Assembly: GCA_036502085.1 (NCBI GenBank) | Contig: DASXZD010000005.1 | Span: forward strand, 62,001 to 126,000 | From: PALSA-505 sp036502085 | GTDB taxonomy: Bacteria; Actinomycetota; Actinomycetes; Streptosporangiales; Streptosporangiaceae | DNA: 64,000 bases | Direction of reading: 5' to 3' | Shown: one piece after another, positions 6,962-14,380 of the stretch | Layout: each line of letters begins with the position of its first letter | Numbering within the stretch: the stretch's first letter is position 1 | The notes under the pieces: model-generated | Database searches by the model: none | Told to the model about the DNA's origin: nothing | What the model saw: the letters and a program-made list of their open reading frames with translations, nothing else | Translations under genes and position numbers: made by a program

Positions 6962-7330
6962 CTAGTTTCGCGTGAGGAAGAGCACCTGTCCGGCCTGGAG
7001 CGCGGTGGTTGTGTCGAGTAGGTCGGCAAGGGCATTCTTGATGTCCGCCATGAACTGGCGGCCTTGGGGGAACGTCTTGGCCGATACCAGGATCAGTCCA
7101 GCGTGGGGCCGTCCGGCGGCGCGGTAACGTCCTTCGAGAGGGATGAAATCCTTGATGTTGGCAGTGACAAGTGTTCGGCCTGTGGCTGCTACCTGCGCGA
7201 GAATCTGGTCGTCGGGAAGCGCTAGCAGGCTGGCATCGGCGGCGACGGAGGCTACATCGTGACCCTTGCCGCGTAGTTGCTGAGCAATGTTGTCAGAGAA
7301 CATCTCATCAAGCAGTAGGGGCAGGCTCAC
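6962..7330 (-). CDS. DUF5615 PIN-like protein, probable toxin of a TA pair
   Basis: The ~122-residue protein begins LPLLLDEMFSDNIAQQLRGK, with the conserved Asp-Glu near the N-terminus, and continues GHDVASVA, DDQILAQVAATGRTLVTANI, KDF. This is the DUF5615 PIN-like fold, an RNase-related family usually paired with a small antitoxin. I chose the GTG at 7330, two bases after the stop of the antitoxin-like gene, because the fold starts there; an in-frame ATG at 7366 would overlap that gene. Co-transcription with the upstream gene is almost certain. Nuclease activity is inferred from the family only. Confidence 0.75.
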   Translation of the reverse strand: MSLPLLLDEMFSDNIAQQLRGKGHDVASVAADASLLALPDDQILAQVAATGRTLVTANIKDFIPLEGRYRAAGRPHAGLILVSAKTFPQGRQFMADIKNALADLLDTTTALQAGQVLFLTRN

Positions 7331-7332
7331 GG

Positions 7333-7779
7333 CTACCCGGCCAGGAGTCGGCGTTCGCGCAGCCATGCCTGCTCGGCTGCCTCCTCGGCGGAGTCGGCGG
7401 CAGCGATTTCAGAGTCCACCTCGTCGGGGTAGGCGGCCCAGTAGCGGACAGCGATGTCCAGGACGTGCGTTGCCACTCCTGTGTTGTCGCTTACCAGGGC
7501 CAGCAGGTCGTCCCGGGCAAGCTCGGGCTCGGCGGTGTGAGCGGATTTTACTGCGCGGATGACCTCCCATACGTCCGGACCGCTGGCCAGGGCGGCGCGG
7601 CGTCCGGTAGGTCCGGTTCTGAAGATGACGCCCGGATGCTCGGTCATCCGCAGTGCTTCATCCACCAGTCGGTTGGCGGCAGATGACATCGACATGCCTG
7701 GATTCGCGGCAATGAACGAGACCAGTCGGTCGGCAACGGCCTGATCGAACCTGACTGGAGTCGCGGCGCGCTTGCTCAT
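7333..7779 (-). CDS. Antitoxin-like protein (RHH-type N-terminus, DUF433-like region)
   Basis: The 148-residue protein starts at ATG 7779. The N-terminal half resembles a ribbon-helix-helix domain (TPVRFDQAVADRLVSFIAAN, SSAANRLVDEAL). The middle HPGVIFRTGPTGRRAALA, followed by DVWEVIRAVK, recalls DUF433-type antitoxins, and the tail is a long acidic helix. It is followed within two bases by the DUF5615 gene. A perfect 15-bp palindrome touches its start codon and is a likely self-repression site. The longer frame upstream is Arg/Pro-rich shadow sequence. Confidence 0.7.
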   Translation of the reverse strand: MSKRAATPVRFDQAVADRLVSFIAANPGMSMSSAANRLVDEALRMTEHPGVIFRTGPTGRRAALASGPDVWEVIRAVKSAHTAEPELARDDLLALVSDNTGVATHVLDIAVRYWAAYPDEVDSEIAAADSAEEAAEQAWLRERRLLAG

Positions 7780-7794
7780 GACTACATTGTAGTC
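7780..7794. promoter_or_regulatory. Perfect 15-bp palindrome at antitoxin start codon
   Basis: GACTACATTGTAGTC is GACTAC-ATT-GTAGTC, a perfect inverted repeat directly beside the antitoxin ATG (7779-7777). Its place suits an operator bound by the RHH-type antitoxin. Confidence 0.6.
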
Positions 7795-7832
7795 GGATGC
7801 TCTCGTCAGAGGACGAAGGCCCAGACATGAGA

Positions 7833-8393
7833 CTACTTGCGGACGCGGAAGCGAAGGATGGTGACGGCCCCGTGCCGCGTGCTGTCGAGCGGTTCCAGGG
7901 CTATCCTCGCCGGACCGGGGGCGGAGTAGAACCGCGTGCCGTCGCCGAGCAGCACCGGCAGGGCGTACACCAGGATCTCGTCCACGAGCCCCCGCTGCAG
8001 ACACTGGGCGGCCACGTCAGCGCCGAGGATTTCGAGGTTCTTCCCGCCCGCAGCGTCCAGTGCCGTGGCGACCGCTTCCCCGATATCACCAGCGAGGTAC
8101 GTGACCCCCGGGGCCGGCGGGTCCGGCGGCCTATGGGTCAGGACGAACAAGGGTCCGGAGAAGGGGTACCCGTCGTCGCTCGATGCTGCCCCCCGCTCCC
8201 GGTCGGCGTCCATCTTGTCGCCTACCTCATCGGTTCGCCGGCCGACGAGCATGGCGCCGGTGGCCGCCGCGATCTCCGCCTGCCAGGAGGGGACCGGCAC
8301 CAAAAAGTCGAAGATCCAGTCCATTGCGTCATCGGGACCGGCGATGAAGCCGTCCAGCGACATCGCCCTGTTTACGACTACCTTGCCGCTCAT
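7833..8393 (-). CDS. RibD C-terminal/dihydrofolate-reductase-fold protein
   Basis: The 186-residue protein starts VVVNRAMSLDGFIAGPDDAM, the usual opening of the RibD-C/DHFR-fold family, and contains AMLVGRRTDEV, FVLTHRPPDPP and GGKNLEILGADVAAQCLQRG, the NADPH-binding segments. It should be a cytoplasmic NAD(P)H-dependent reductase of unknown substrate; such single-domain proteins are widespread in actinobacteria and are not the riboflavin enzyme itself. A second family member lies at 11800. Confidence 0.85.
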   Translation of the reverse strand: MSGKVVVNRAMSLDGFIAGPDDAMDWIFDFLVPVPSWQAEIAAATGAMLVGRRTDEVGDKMDADRERGAASSDDGYPFSGPLFVLTHRPPDPPAPGVTYLAGDIGEAVATALDAAGGKNLEILGADVAAQCLQRGLVDEILVYALPVLLGDGTRFYSAPGPARIALEPLDSTRHGAVTILRFRVRK

Positions 8394-8567
8394 CTCACTA
8401 CCTCCAGCCGTTGAATTCGATTGCCATAGCCGCGTCTTGTCCCGCGGTCAGAAGTAATGACCTTACGGGCGTCCGGATCTCACCGACCCGGCAGGAACCG
8501 GGTTCGCGACACTGACGCTCGCGCGATGCAGGCTCTCGACCTGGACCGCCGCAAGCGGAGCACCGAA

Positions 8568-8603
8568 AGCGTGCCCGGGACCCTGCAGGGTCCCGGGCAC
8601 GCT
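8568..8603 (-). terminator. Strong palindromic terminator
   Basis: A perfect inverted repeat spans 8568-8603 (core GTGCCCGGGACCC, centre TGCA). It lies 19 bases past the stop of the secreted-protein gene on the minus strand and can form a 16-bp stem with a TGCA loop. Confidence 0.7.
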
Positions 8604-8621
8604 CAGGAAGTTAAGGAGGTG

Positions 8622-9305
8622 TCAGGGGACGAGGAAGAAGGTGCCGCCGAGGAGGGTGCAGTTGGCGGTAATCGTTGATGTGCCGTCGCCGGTTACATTG
8701 TTGCCCGGCTCGGGGATGAAAGGCGGCCCCATGTTGGCATGGCATTCGTTCTGAGTGCGCCACACCTGGGTCGCGGGCCGCGCGGTGCAGGTCATCGACT
8801 GGGCGGTCGTGCTGATCCAGGTGAACGCGCAGTCCAGCGGGACGCTGCCGCCGAGTATGGTCCCCGTCGCGCTGCCAGGCGACAGCGTGATCGGCGTTGT
8901 GGTGCTGGTGATCTGGACGGTGAAGGACTTGCTGGTGCCGTACTGGTGCTCGTTCACCAGCGGGATGACCAGGGCAGGCGCGACGATCTGGCCTGCGGCG
9001 ATGATCGCCTCGCCGGTCGTCGGGGTGTTGAAGTCCGTCCCGTCGACTGCGGTGCCGTTAATGATCTTGTAGAAGATGCCCAGGGCCGACTGGGTGTTTC
9101 CAGTGCGGGCGAACTGGACGTTGAGCGTGCCTTGCTGCTGCTCGTTGCAGGTGCTCTGCGTCTCGCAGAACTGGAGGTACTGGTTCGCCGAGCCGGTCGT
9201 GACGTATGCCGTGTTGCTGCTCGCGTAGGCGGGCGCGGCGGCCGTGACGCCACCTGCCAGCAGGCAGGCGGCCACGACCCCGGATAAAGCCAGGTCAGTG
9301 CGCAT
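8622..9305 (-). CDS. Secreted Calx-beta-like protein (227 aa)
   Basis: It starts at ATG 9305 with a signal peptide (MRTDLALSGVVAACLLAGGV, cleavage near AAPAYA-SS). The mature part resembles one Calx-beta domain (TLNVQFARTGNTQSALGIFY, NGTAVDGTDFNTPTTGEAII, FTVQITSTTTPITLSPGSAT) and ends in a Cys-containing tail with at least four more cysteines, probably disulphide bonded. A cysteine pair early in the mature part (FCETQSTCNEQQQG) may form another. It is expected to be exported by Sec and to act at or outside the cell surface. No partner gene is adjacent; a strong terminator follows. Confidence 0.7.
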   Translation of the reverse strand: MRTDLALSGVVAACLLAGGVTAAAPAYASSNTAYVTTGSANQYLQFCETQSTCNEQQQGTLNVQFARTGNTQSALGIFYKIINGTAVDGTDFNTPTTGEAIIAAGQIVAPALVIPLVNEHQYGTSKSFTVQITSTTTPITLSPGSATGTILGGSVPLDCAFTWISTTAQSMTCTARPATQVWRTQNECHANMGPPFIPEPGNNVTGDGTSTITANCTLLGGTFFLVP

Positions 9306-9475
9306 TTCGGTGTCCCTTTCGTGGTGACCGCCGGGTAAATCCCAAAAGTCCGGCTCCCGGCTCTCACGCGCAACGTAACACCGGGCGCACCGGCCCCCAA
9401 GACCCAGCGGCAGAGCTCCGCAAACTGGAACAAATCGCCTAGCCGCTCGGCGATTTGGCTGCCCGGCCCGATGAG

Positions 9476-10144
9476 TCAGGGCTTGCCCGGCTCGGCCGCC
9501 CTCGCGGCCTGCTCGACGCGCGCGCGATAGTCCCTCCCACCAGGCCGCGTCGTGCTTCGGCAGGTTCGGGTTATCGGTCGCTATCCTCGCGGCGCCGTCC
9601 AACTGCTCGCGCAGGATGTCGGCGTGCCCGGCGTGCCGGTTCGTCTCGGTGAGCACGTGGACCAGGATATTGAAAAGCACTACCCCCGGAATATCCGTCC
9701 ACCAGGACACCCGCCCGGGCGCGTCGAGGACGAGGGCGTCGATCGTCGCGTCCGCGTGGGCCCACGCGCGCCGGTAGCAGTCAATTATTCCGGCGCGTGT
9801 CTCGGCCTCGGTAGCCCACATGGTGGCGTTGTTCTCGACGTCTACGTCCCACCAGCGCAAGTTCTCGGGGACCGGCCGGCCGAAGGTCTCGCCGAAGTAT
9901 AGGGCCTCGATGATCGACAGGGGCTTGACCAGGCCGAGGAGATTTGTTCCTGTCGGGGTCAGCGGCCGGCGGATGTCGTAATCGGAGAGCCCGTCGAGTT
10001 TCGAGAGCCGAGTTTCGAGAGCATTGCTTCACGTACCGACCGCAGGCTACTGTGCAGGCTCGATTTCGCATCAGCGTACTCAGGTTCCTGGAGCGGCCAC
10101 GGGCCGGATAGGGCGTCCCGGTTTGTGCTGCCGCCATCGGTCAC
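9476..10144 (-). pseudogene. DinB/DUF664-family gene broken by two frameshifts
   Basis: The gene begins at ATG 10144 (MTDGGSTNRDALSGPWPLQE) and reads to MLSKL. A perfect 14-bp tandem duplication (9995-10022) then shifts the frame. After it, the family sequence resumes in another frame (LDGLSDYDIRRPLTPTGTNL, LYFGETFGRPVPEN, WWDVDVENNATMWA, HVLTETNRHAGHADILREQL). Near 9545, after the DAAWWE motif, a further one-base shift is needed to reach DYRARVEQAARAAEPGKP and the TGA at 9476-9478. The His of the metal-binding DinB motif is present, so the ancestor was probably an active thiol-linked transferase-type enzyme. Confidence 0.8.
9995..10022. repeat. Perfect 14-bp tandem duplication inside DinB gene
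   Basis: CGAGTTTCGAGAGC occurs twice head to tail (9995-10008, 10009-10022). Removing one copy restores the DinB reading frame across the junction, so this duplication is the lesion. Confidence 0.9.
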
Positions 10145-10210
10145 GGGGCAAGATTATGCCAGCGCCGGGGGCGCCATTACGGGACATGGGAGGCGGAGGG
10201 GAGGGGCGCC

Positions 10211-11029
10211 ATGGAGTCAGGCGGCGTAGCGTCCTTCGTTCCCCGAAGCCCCGTCCGGGTGCTGGTCCTCGCACACGGCTTTCCCTGGCTGGATGGCTCG
10301 AAATCGGATGCCGACCTTGCTCGGTACGCGGAGGCGGCGGTCAGGCGCTGGACAGCCTTTGCCGAAGCGCACCACGCCATCGTGGTCGCGCCCGCATTCG
10401 GCGGACGGGACTTCGGCGGCTACCGGGCGCTGTTCGGCCGTAGGGTCGATGCCGATGATTTCGTGAATGCCCTGGTCGACGAGGCTGGAGGGAAACATAT
10501 CGCGGGCTTCGGCGGGCGTTTCAGCCTTCACGGCCACTCGGCCGGCGCGCAGTTCGCAGCCCGGTACCTCGTCACTCATCCCGAACGCCTGGAGGCCGTC
10601 GTCCTGAGCGCACCCGGTGCGTACCCGTGGCCCGATCCTGCCTTGCCGTGGCCAGACGGCATGGCGCCGATCATACGAGATGAACTCAGCGGGTCAGCGG
10701 CCGAAGGGAAGGCCGCGGGCCAGGCGGCCGGGACCACCTTTACTCCACGGCAGGCAGGCTGGCTGGACGCGGCCAGCGAGGTCTTCGCCACCGTCCTGGT
10801 GGGCTCGCGCGACACCGAGGTGCAGCCAGCCGAGCCTGGTCAGCAGGGCTCCACCAGGATCGAGCGGGCCATCGCGTGGGTCAGCAGCATGCATCGCCAT
10901 GCCCGGGCAAACGGCCGGACGCCCGCGATTCAGCTCGTCCGGGCCGAAGGGCTCGACCACGACGAGGCGGCTATGGCCGTCCCCGCTCAGGACATCCTGG
11001 CCAGGCAATGGGACCCGGCTGACCGGTAG
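10211..11029 (+). CDS. Alpha/beta hydrolase (272 aa)
   Basis: The protein has the alpha/beta-hydrolase layout: VRVLVLAHGFPWLDG (oxyanion region) at residue ~16, the nucleophile elbow LHGHSAGAQFAARYL near residue 101 with Ser in GHSAG, and a late His in AEGLDHDEAAM. The Trp/Pro-rich segment GAYPWPDPALPWPDGM behind the elbow is typical of esterase or depolymerase-like relatives. No signal peptide is seen, so it is probably cytoplasmic; the substrate is unknown. Its last codons and stop are duplicated in a 15-bp tandem repeat (11018-11047), leaving the protein unchanged. Confidence 0.8.
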   Translation: MESGGVASFVPRSPVRVLVLAHGFPWLDGSKSDADLARYAEAAVRRWTAFAEAHHAIVVAPAFGGRDFGGYRALFGRRVDADDFVNALVDEAGGKHIAGFGGRFSLHGHSAGAQFAARYLVTHPERLEAVVLSAPGAYPWPDPALPWPDGMAPIIRDELSGSAAEGKAAGQAAGTTFTPRQAGWLDAASEVFATVLVGSRDTEVQPAEPGQQGSTRIERAIAWVSSMHRHARANGRTPAIQLVRAEGLDHDEAAMAVPAQDILARQWDPADR

Positions 11030-11047
11030 GAGGCTGACCGGTAGGAG
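11018..11047. repeat. 15-bp tandem duplication at hydrolase stop codon
   Basis: GCTGACCGGTAGGAG occurs twice in tandem and includes the TAG stop of the hydrolase gene. The second copy lies entirely in the non-coding gap. Confidence 0.9.
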
Positions 11048-11056
11048 GAGCAAGCC

Positions 11057-11761
11057 CTAAGCGGGCCGCAGGCGCAGCGCCATAAACCCGGACGGTTCAC
11101 GGGTGAGCTGCTCGTATCGCTCTGGGTACAACAGGGCAGAGTCAGGTGCGGGCCGCGGCTCCAGGAGCCGTTCGATGACGAATCCGGCTTGATGGATCTC
11201 TTCGCAGATAGTCTCCAGCGGCATTATCCAGTAGCTGACCTCCCAGCCGGCGTTCCAGGTTTCGCGAATGTGCCGCTGCTCGAAGTAGCTGCCGCCGTGC
11301 CGCAGCCAGTTGCCCACCGGGTGCTGGACGGACAGCACGAGCGCGCCGTCTGGCGCAAGCACTCTACGCAGCTCGCGCAGCGCTCCCATCCGGTCGTCGA
11401 CATGCTCGATCGCCAGCGCACACAGCACCAGGTCCACCGCGCCGCCGGGCAGCCAGTCGATCGGGTCGCCCAGCGCGTGCACCCGGAAGTCGCCCGCGCT
11501 GACGCGTTCTTGGCTGATCCGCACCATCCGCGGGCTGAGGTCGAAGCCGATGACGCGGGCGCCCCTGGCCACAAGCTCGGAGGCGTAGAGGCCAGGCCCG
11601 CAGCCCGCGTCGAGGACGACCTTGCCTGCTACCTCGCCGAGCAGTCCGAGGCATGCCGGCCGGTCATAATGCGCGTTGTAAAAGCCGTCGGCCGCGTGCG
11701 CGAGGAATTCATCCGCGAACGCGTCGTACTCCGGCTCCGGACCGATCCGTTGGCTGGCCAC
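11057..11761 (-). CDS. Class I SAM-dependent methyltransferase (234 aa)
   Basis: The Rossmann-type methyltransferase motifs are clear: VVLDAGCGPGLYASELVARG (motif I, residues ~48-67), VIGFDLSPRMVRISQERV (motif II acidic residue), DLVLCALAIEHVDDR (motif IV) and APDGALVLSVQHP (post-motif). Small-molecule methyltransferases of the UbiE/Methyltransf_11 type look like this. The substrate is unknown. The gene is convergent with the hydrolase and followed upstream by a DHFR-fold gene on the same strand, ~40 bases apart, which may be co-transcribed. Confidence 0.85.
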   Translation of the reverse strand: MASQRIGPEPEYDAFADEFLAHAADGFYNAHYDRPACLGLLGEVAGKVVLDAGCGPGLYASELVARGARVIGFDLSPRMVRISQERVSAGDFRVHALGDPIDWLPGGAVDLVLCALAIEHVDDRMGALRELRRVLAPDGALVLSVQHPVGNWLRHGGSYFEQRHIRETWNAGWEVSYWIMPLETICEEIHQAGFVIERLLEPRPAPDSALLYPERYEQLTREPSGFMALRLRPA

Positions 11762-11799
11762 TGGACGTCCTCTCTGCGGTTGCAGCGGATCACTGAAGG

Positions 11800-12366
11800 C
11801 TAGGCCTGAGCGCGATAGCGCAGGTAAACGACGCCGCTGGCGAAGCGGCGTTCTTCGGCCAGGTCGAGGGAAGCCCGTGTCCCCGAGGGGAGAGCGGGCA
11901 GGCCGCCGCCCACGATGACCGGCGTCACGAAGAACTGATACTCGTCCACCAGCCCGGCCCTGATGGCGCTGGCCGCGAGGGTCGGGCCGCCGATGCTGAC
12001 ATCGCCGCGCTGCTTCAGCGCCCGGATCGATTCCGGATCGAAGCTTCGCTCGATCCGCGTCCTGGCCGTCGTCGCCTCAGTCAGCGACGTGGAGTAGACG
12101 ATCTTGTCTGCCGATCGCCATATCCCGGCCCAGTCCCGATTTGCGGCGGAATGGCCGGTGAGGTCCACGTTCTCCCAGTACTGCATGACCTCATACATCC
12201 GGCGGCCGTACACGTGCGTGCCGACCGGACGCTCCAGGTCATTAAGGAAGGCGAGCACCTCCTCGTCCGGTGCGCCCCAGTCGAACTTTCCCTCCGCATC
12301 GCTGGTGTATCCGTCCAGCGACACGATCGACGAGTAGATCAGCACGAGTTTCTCCTTCGCGGTCAT
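11800..12366 (-). CDS. RibD C-terminal/dihydrofolate-reductase-fold protein
   Basis: The 188-residue product from ATG 12366 begins KLVLIYSSIVSLDGYTSDAE and contains THVYGRRMYEVMQYW, DKIVYSTSLTEA and GDVSIGGPTLAASAIRAGLV, the standard segments of RibD-C/DHFR-fold reductases. Predicted role: NADPH-dependent reduction of an unknown substrate. It differs clearly from the relative at 7833, so the two are not a recent duplication. A longer frame to 12444 exists, but its start is not family-like. Confidence 0.85.
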   Translation of the reverse strand: MTAKEKLVLIYSSIVSLDGYTSDAEGKFDWGAPDEEVLAFLNDLERPVGTHVYGRRMYEVMQYWENVDLTGHSAANRDWAGIWRSADKIVYSTSLTEATTARTRIERSFDPESIRALKQRGDVSIGGPTLAASAIRAGLVDEYQFFVTPVIVGGGLPALPSGTRASLDLAEERRFASGVVYLRYRAQA

Positions 12367-12473
12367 CCCATGATCCAGTGACGCTAGGGCAGACCGCCCC
12401 GGCCGGCCAATCTCACCGCCAGCCCAGGGAAAACCGGTTGCCATGCGTCTCGCCTGGAGGTTTTACTGCGCGG

Positions 12474-13523
12474 GTGCATATTGACCGGTTCGACCCGAAG
12501 GCAGACACCGGGCGTCTCGATGCGTGCTACGAGATGTTCACGGCGAGCGTGCGGGCGGACGATCCAGACGCTCCGGCCATGAGCAGGGACGAGTTCGAAG
12601 GCTGGTGGTCGGCCGCCTACAGCGGTGATCCGCAGCAAGCGTTCCTGACCACCGATACCACCGGGCCGGTCGGCTGCTGCCTGCTGGGACTGCCGTTCCG
12701 GGAGAATACGCACGCCGCGTACTGCACGCCCATTGTCCCGTCCCCGCACCGGCGCCGCGGCATCGGTACGGCACTGCTGAACCGGAGCATGCACGAGGCG
12801 CGGGCGGCTGGCCGGTCGATTCTGACCAGCTCAACTCTGATCGGATCACCGGGAGCGGCGTTCGCCGCGGCACAGGGGGCTGTCTCCGGCATCGGGGACG
12901 TCAGGCGAGTCATGAACGTCGCTGACTGCCCGCCCGATCGCCGGTCTGCCCTGCGGGCCAGCGCGGAACCGAAGGCAACCGATTATCACCTCGTGTCCTG
13001 GAGCGGGCGCACGCCGGAGATCTACCTCGACCAGACGGCTCAGGTGGAAAAGGCTATGAGCGACGCGCCACGGAATCCTGGGATGGAGGCGACCGTCTGG
13101 GACACCGAACGGATCCGGGCGGCGGAGCAGGCCGGCCTGGACCGGGGGGTCGGCTTCTTCGCGGTCGCGGCCATGCACGCCGGCACGGGAGAGATAGCAG
13201 CCCTGACGGAGATCGCTGACATCGGGGCGGGCTCGCCGGGCTGGGGTGAACAGCTGATCACCGCGGTCACCCGGCCGCATCGCGGGCACCGCCTCGGGCT
13301 GCTGGTCAAGCTGGCCATGCTGGACCTCCTGGCCGAGCAGGCGCCGCGGATGCGCTGGATCGTGACCAGCAACGCCGAGCTGAACCAGCACATGATCGCC
13401 ATCAACGAGCAGCTCGGCTACCGCATCACCGGCAGGTTCCTCACTTGGCAGCTAGACCTTGCGGCAGCCAGCTCAGGCACGGTCTCGCAGCAGCGGGAAG
13501 CAGGGCAGGCGGCTAGCCGCTGA
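12474..13523 (+). CDS. Two-domain GNAT N-acetyltransferase (349 aa)
   Basis: Two GNAT-type domains are visible. Domain 1 (residues ~1-170) contains IVPSPHRRRGIGTALLNRSM, the acetyl-CoA pyrophosphate loop. Domain 2 (~180-340) contains TAVTRPHRGHRLGLLVKLAM in the same role and ends NEQLGYRITGRFLTWQL. Double-GNAT proteins of this size are common in actinobacteria and acetylate small molecules or antibiotics; the substrate is unknown here. I start at GTG 12474 because an upstream GGAGG lies at 12456 and the domain begins HIDRFDPK; the open frame before that is not domain-like. Confidence 0.75.
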   Translation: MHIDRFDPKADTGRLDACYEMFTASVRADDPDAPAMSRDEFEGWWSAAYSGDPQQAFLTTDTTGPVGCCLLGLPFRENTHAAYCTPIVPSPHRRRGIGTALLNRSMHEARAAGRSILTSSTLIGSPGAAFAAAQGAVSGIGDVRRVMNVADCPPDRRSALRASAEPKATDYHLVSWSGRTPEIYLDQTAQVEKAMSDAPRNPGMEATVWDTERIRAAEQAGLDRGVGFFAVAAMHAGTGEIAALTEIADIGAGSPGWGEQLITAVTRPHRGHRLGLLVKLAMLDLLAEQAPRMRWIVTSNAELNQHMIAINEQLGYRITGRFLTWQLDLAAASSGTVSQQREAGQAASR

Positions 13524-13725
13524 CGGTGTCCCGTCGCCGATGAGCCTGGGCACGGCTGAAGCAGCGGCCCAGGCGCCGTGAAGGATCAAAGAGATTCATC
13601 CCGAACGGTTCCAACCCCGACTCAGCCGCAACAGCCGGCGTCCTGCCGTCAAGCGCGATGGCCGTCAGCTGCGGCGGCATCGGCGGATTGTTCACGCGCA
13701 TGACCTGTACGTGCCGATCGGTCAT
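13513..13725 (-). CDS. Uncertain small hypothetical protein (70 aa)
   Basis: A 70-codon frame with moderate actinobacterial codon character (QLTAIALDGRTPAVAAESGL) lies between the GNAT gene and the kinase-like gene, overlapping the GNAT 3' end by 11 bases. No motif, signal or clear ribosome site is visible. It may be a real small gene, a decayed remnant or chance. Confidence 0.25.
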   Translation of the reverse strand: MTDRHVQVMRVNNPPMPPQLTAIALDGRTPAVAAESGLEPFGMNLFDPSRRLGRCFSRAQAHRRRDTVSG

Positions 13726-13795
13726 CTGCGTACCGTTCGGGGAAAATGGTGTTTACTAACGCCGGCTTGTGCCGGGCCAGCGATCACGGGCCGGC

Positions 13796-14302
13796 TCAGC
13801 TCAGCGTTTCGAGAAAGCGCTGCACCTCCGCATCGCCGCGCAGGTGATGTACCTGCGTACCGGCCGGCAGGCGGGCGAGCAGCCGCAGGACGCGCGGGCG
13901 TTCGGTCGCCGGGTACCCCCAGATCCAGCGCAGCAGCGGGAAGTCGAAGCCTTCGGAGCAGCCTTCGGGCAGGTCAGCGCGGCGGCGGCTGCGATCGCGC
14001 ACGCGGCGGCTGAGCACCCGCCACACGCACAGCAGCCGGGGCAGGTCGAGGAAGACGACGGTGTCCGCCCGGGCGAACCTGGGGTCGCTGCGGCCCTCGT
14101 CCGCGCCGAGGAAGTTGCCCTCGGCGATCCACCGGACGCCGCTGAAGGCCGCAGAGAGGTCCTGGCGCGCTTGCTCCTGCGGTGCGGCGGCCCACCCTGG
14201 CCGCCAGAACAGCAGGTCGAGATAAACGATGGGCAGGCCGGTACGCTGGGCCATGGCCGTCGCGAGGGCGGACTTGCCGGCCCCCGACGAGCCGAGAATC
14301 AC
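13796..14302 (-). CDS. P-loop adenylate-kinase-like / topology-modulation-type protein
   Basis: The 168-residue protein starts with a Walker A loop (ILGSSGAGKSALATAMAQRT), then LPIVYLDLLFWRPGW, WIAEGNFLGADEGR and the hydrophobic strand TVVFLDLPRLLCVWRVLSRR. This pattern is that of AAA_17/adenylate-kinase-like proteins annotated as topology modulation proteins. It should bind ATP in the cytoplasm; a phosphoryl-acceptor substrate is unknown. The start is a GTG, placed two codons before the P-loop strand. It is divergent from the P450 gene with about 80 bases between. Confidence 0.8.
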   Translation of the reverse strand: MILGSSGAGKSALATAMAQRTGLPIVYLDLLFWRPGWAAAPQEQARQDLSAAFSGVRWIAEGNFLGADEGRSDPRFARADTVVFLDLPRLLCVWRVLSRRVRDRSRRRADLPEGCSEGFDFPLLRWIWGYPATERPRVLRLLARLPAGTQVHHLRGDAEVQRFLETLS

Positions 14303-14380
14303 GATGCGCTCGATGGTGCCAGACTAGCCGCCGCGGCGCCGCGTTGACAGCGGGCGCGGCGGTGGCCAGCATCAGAGGAG

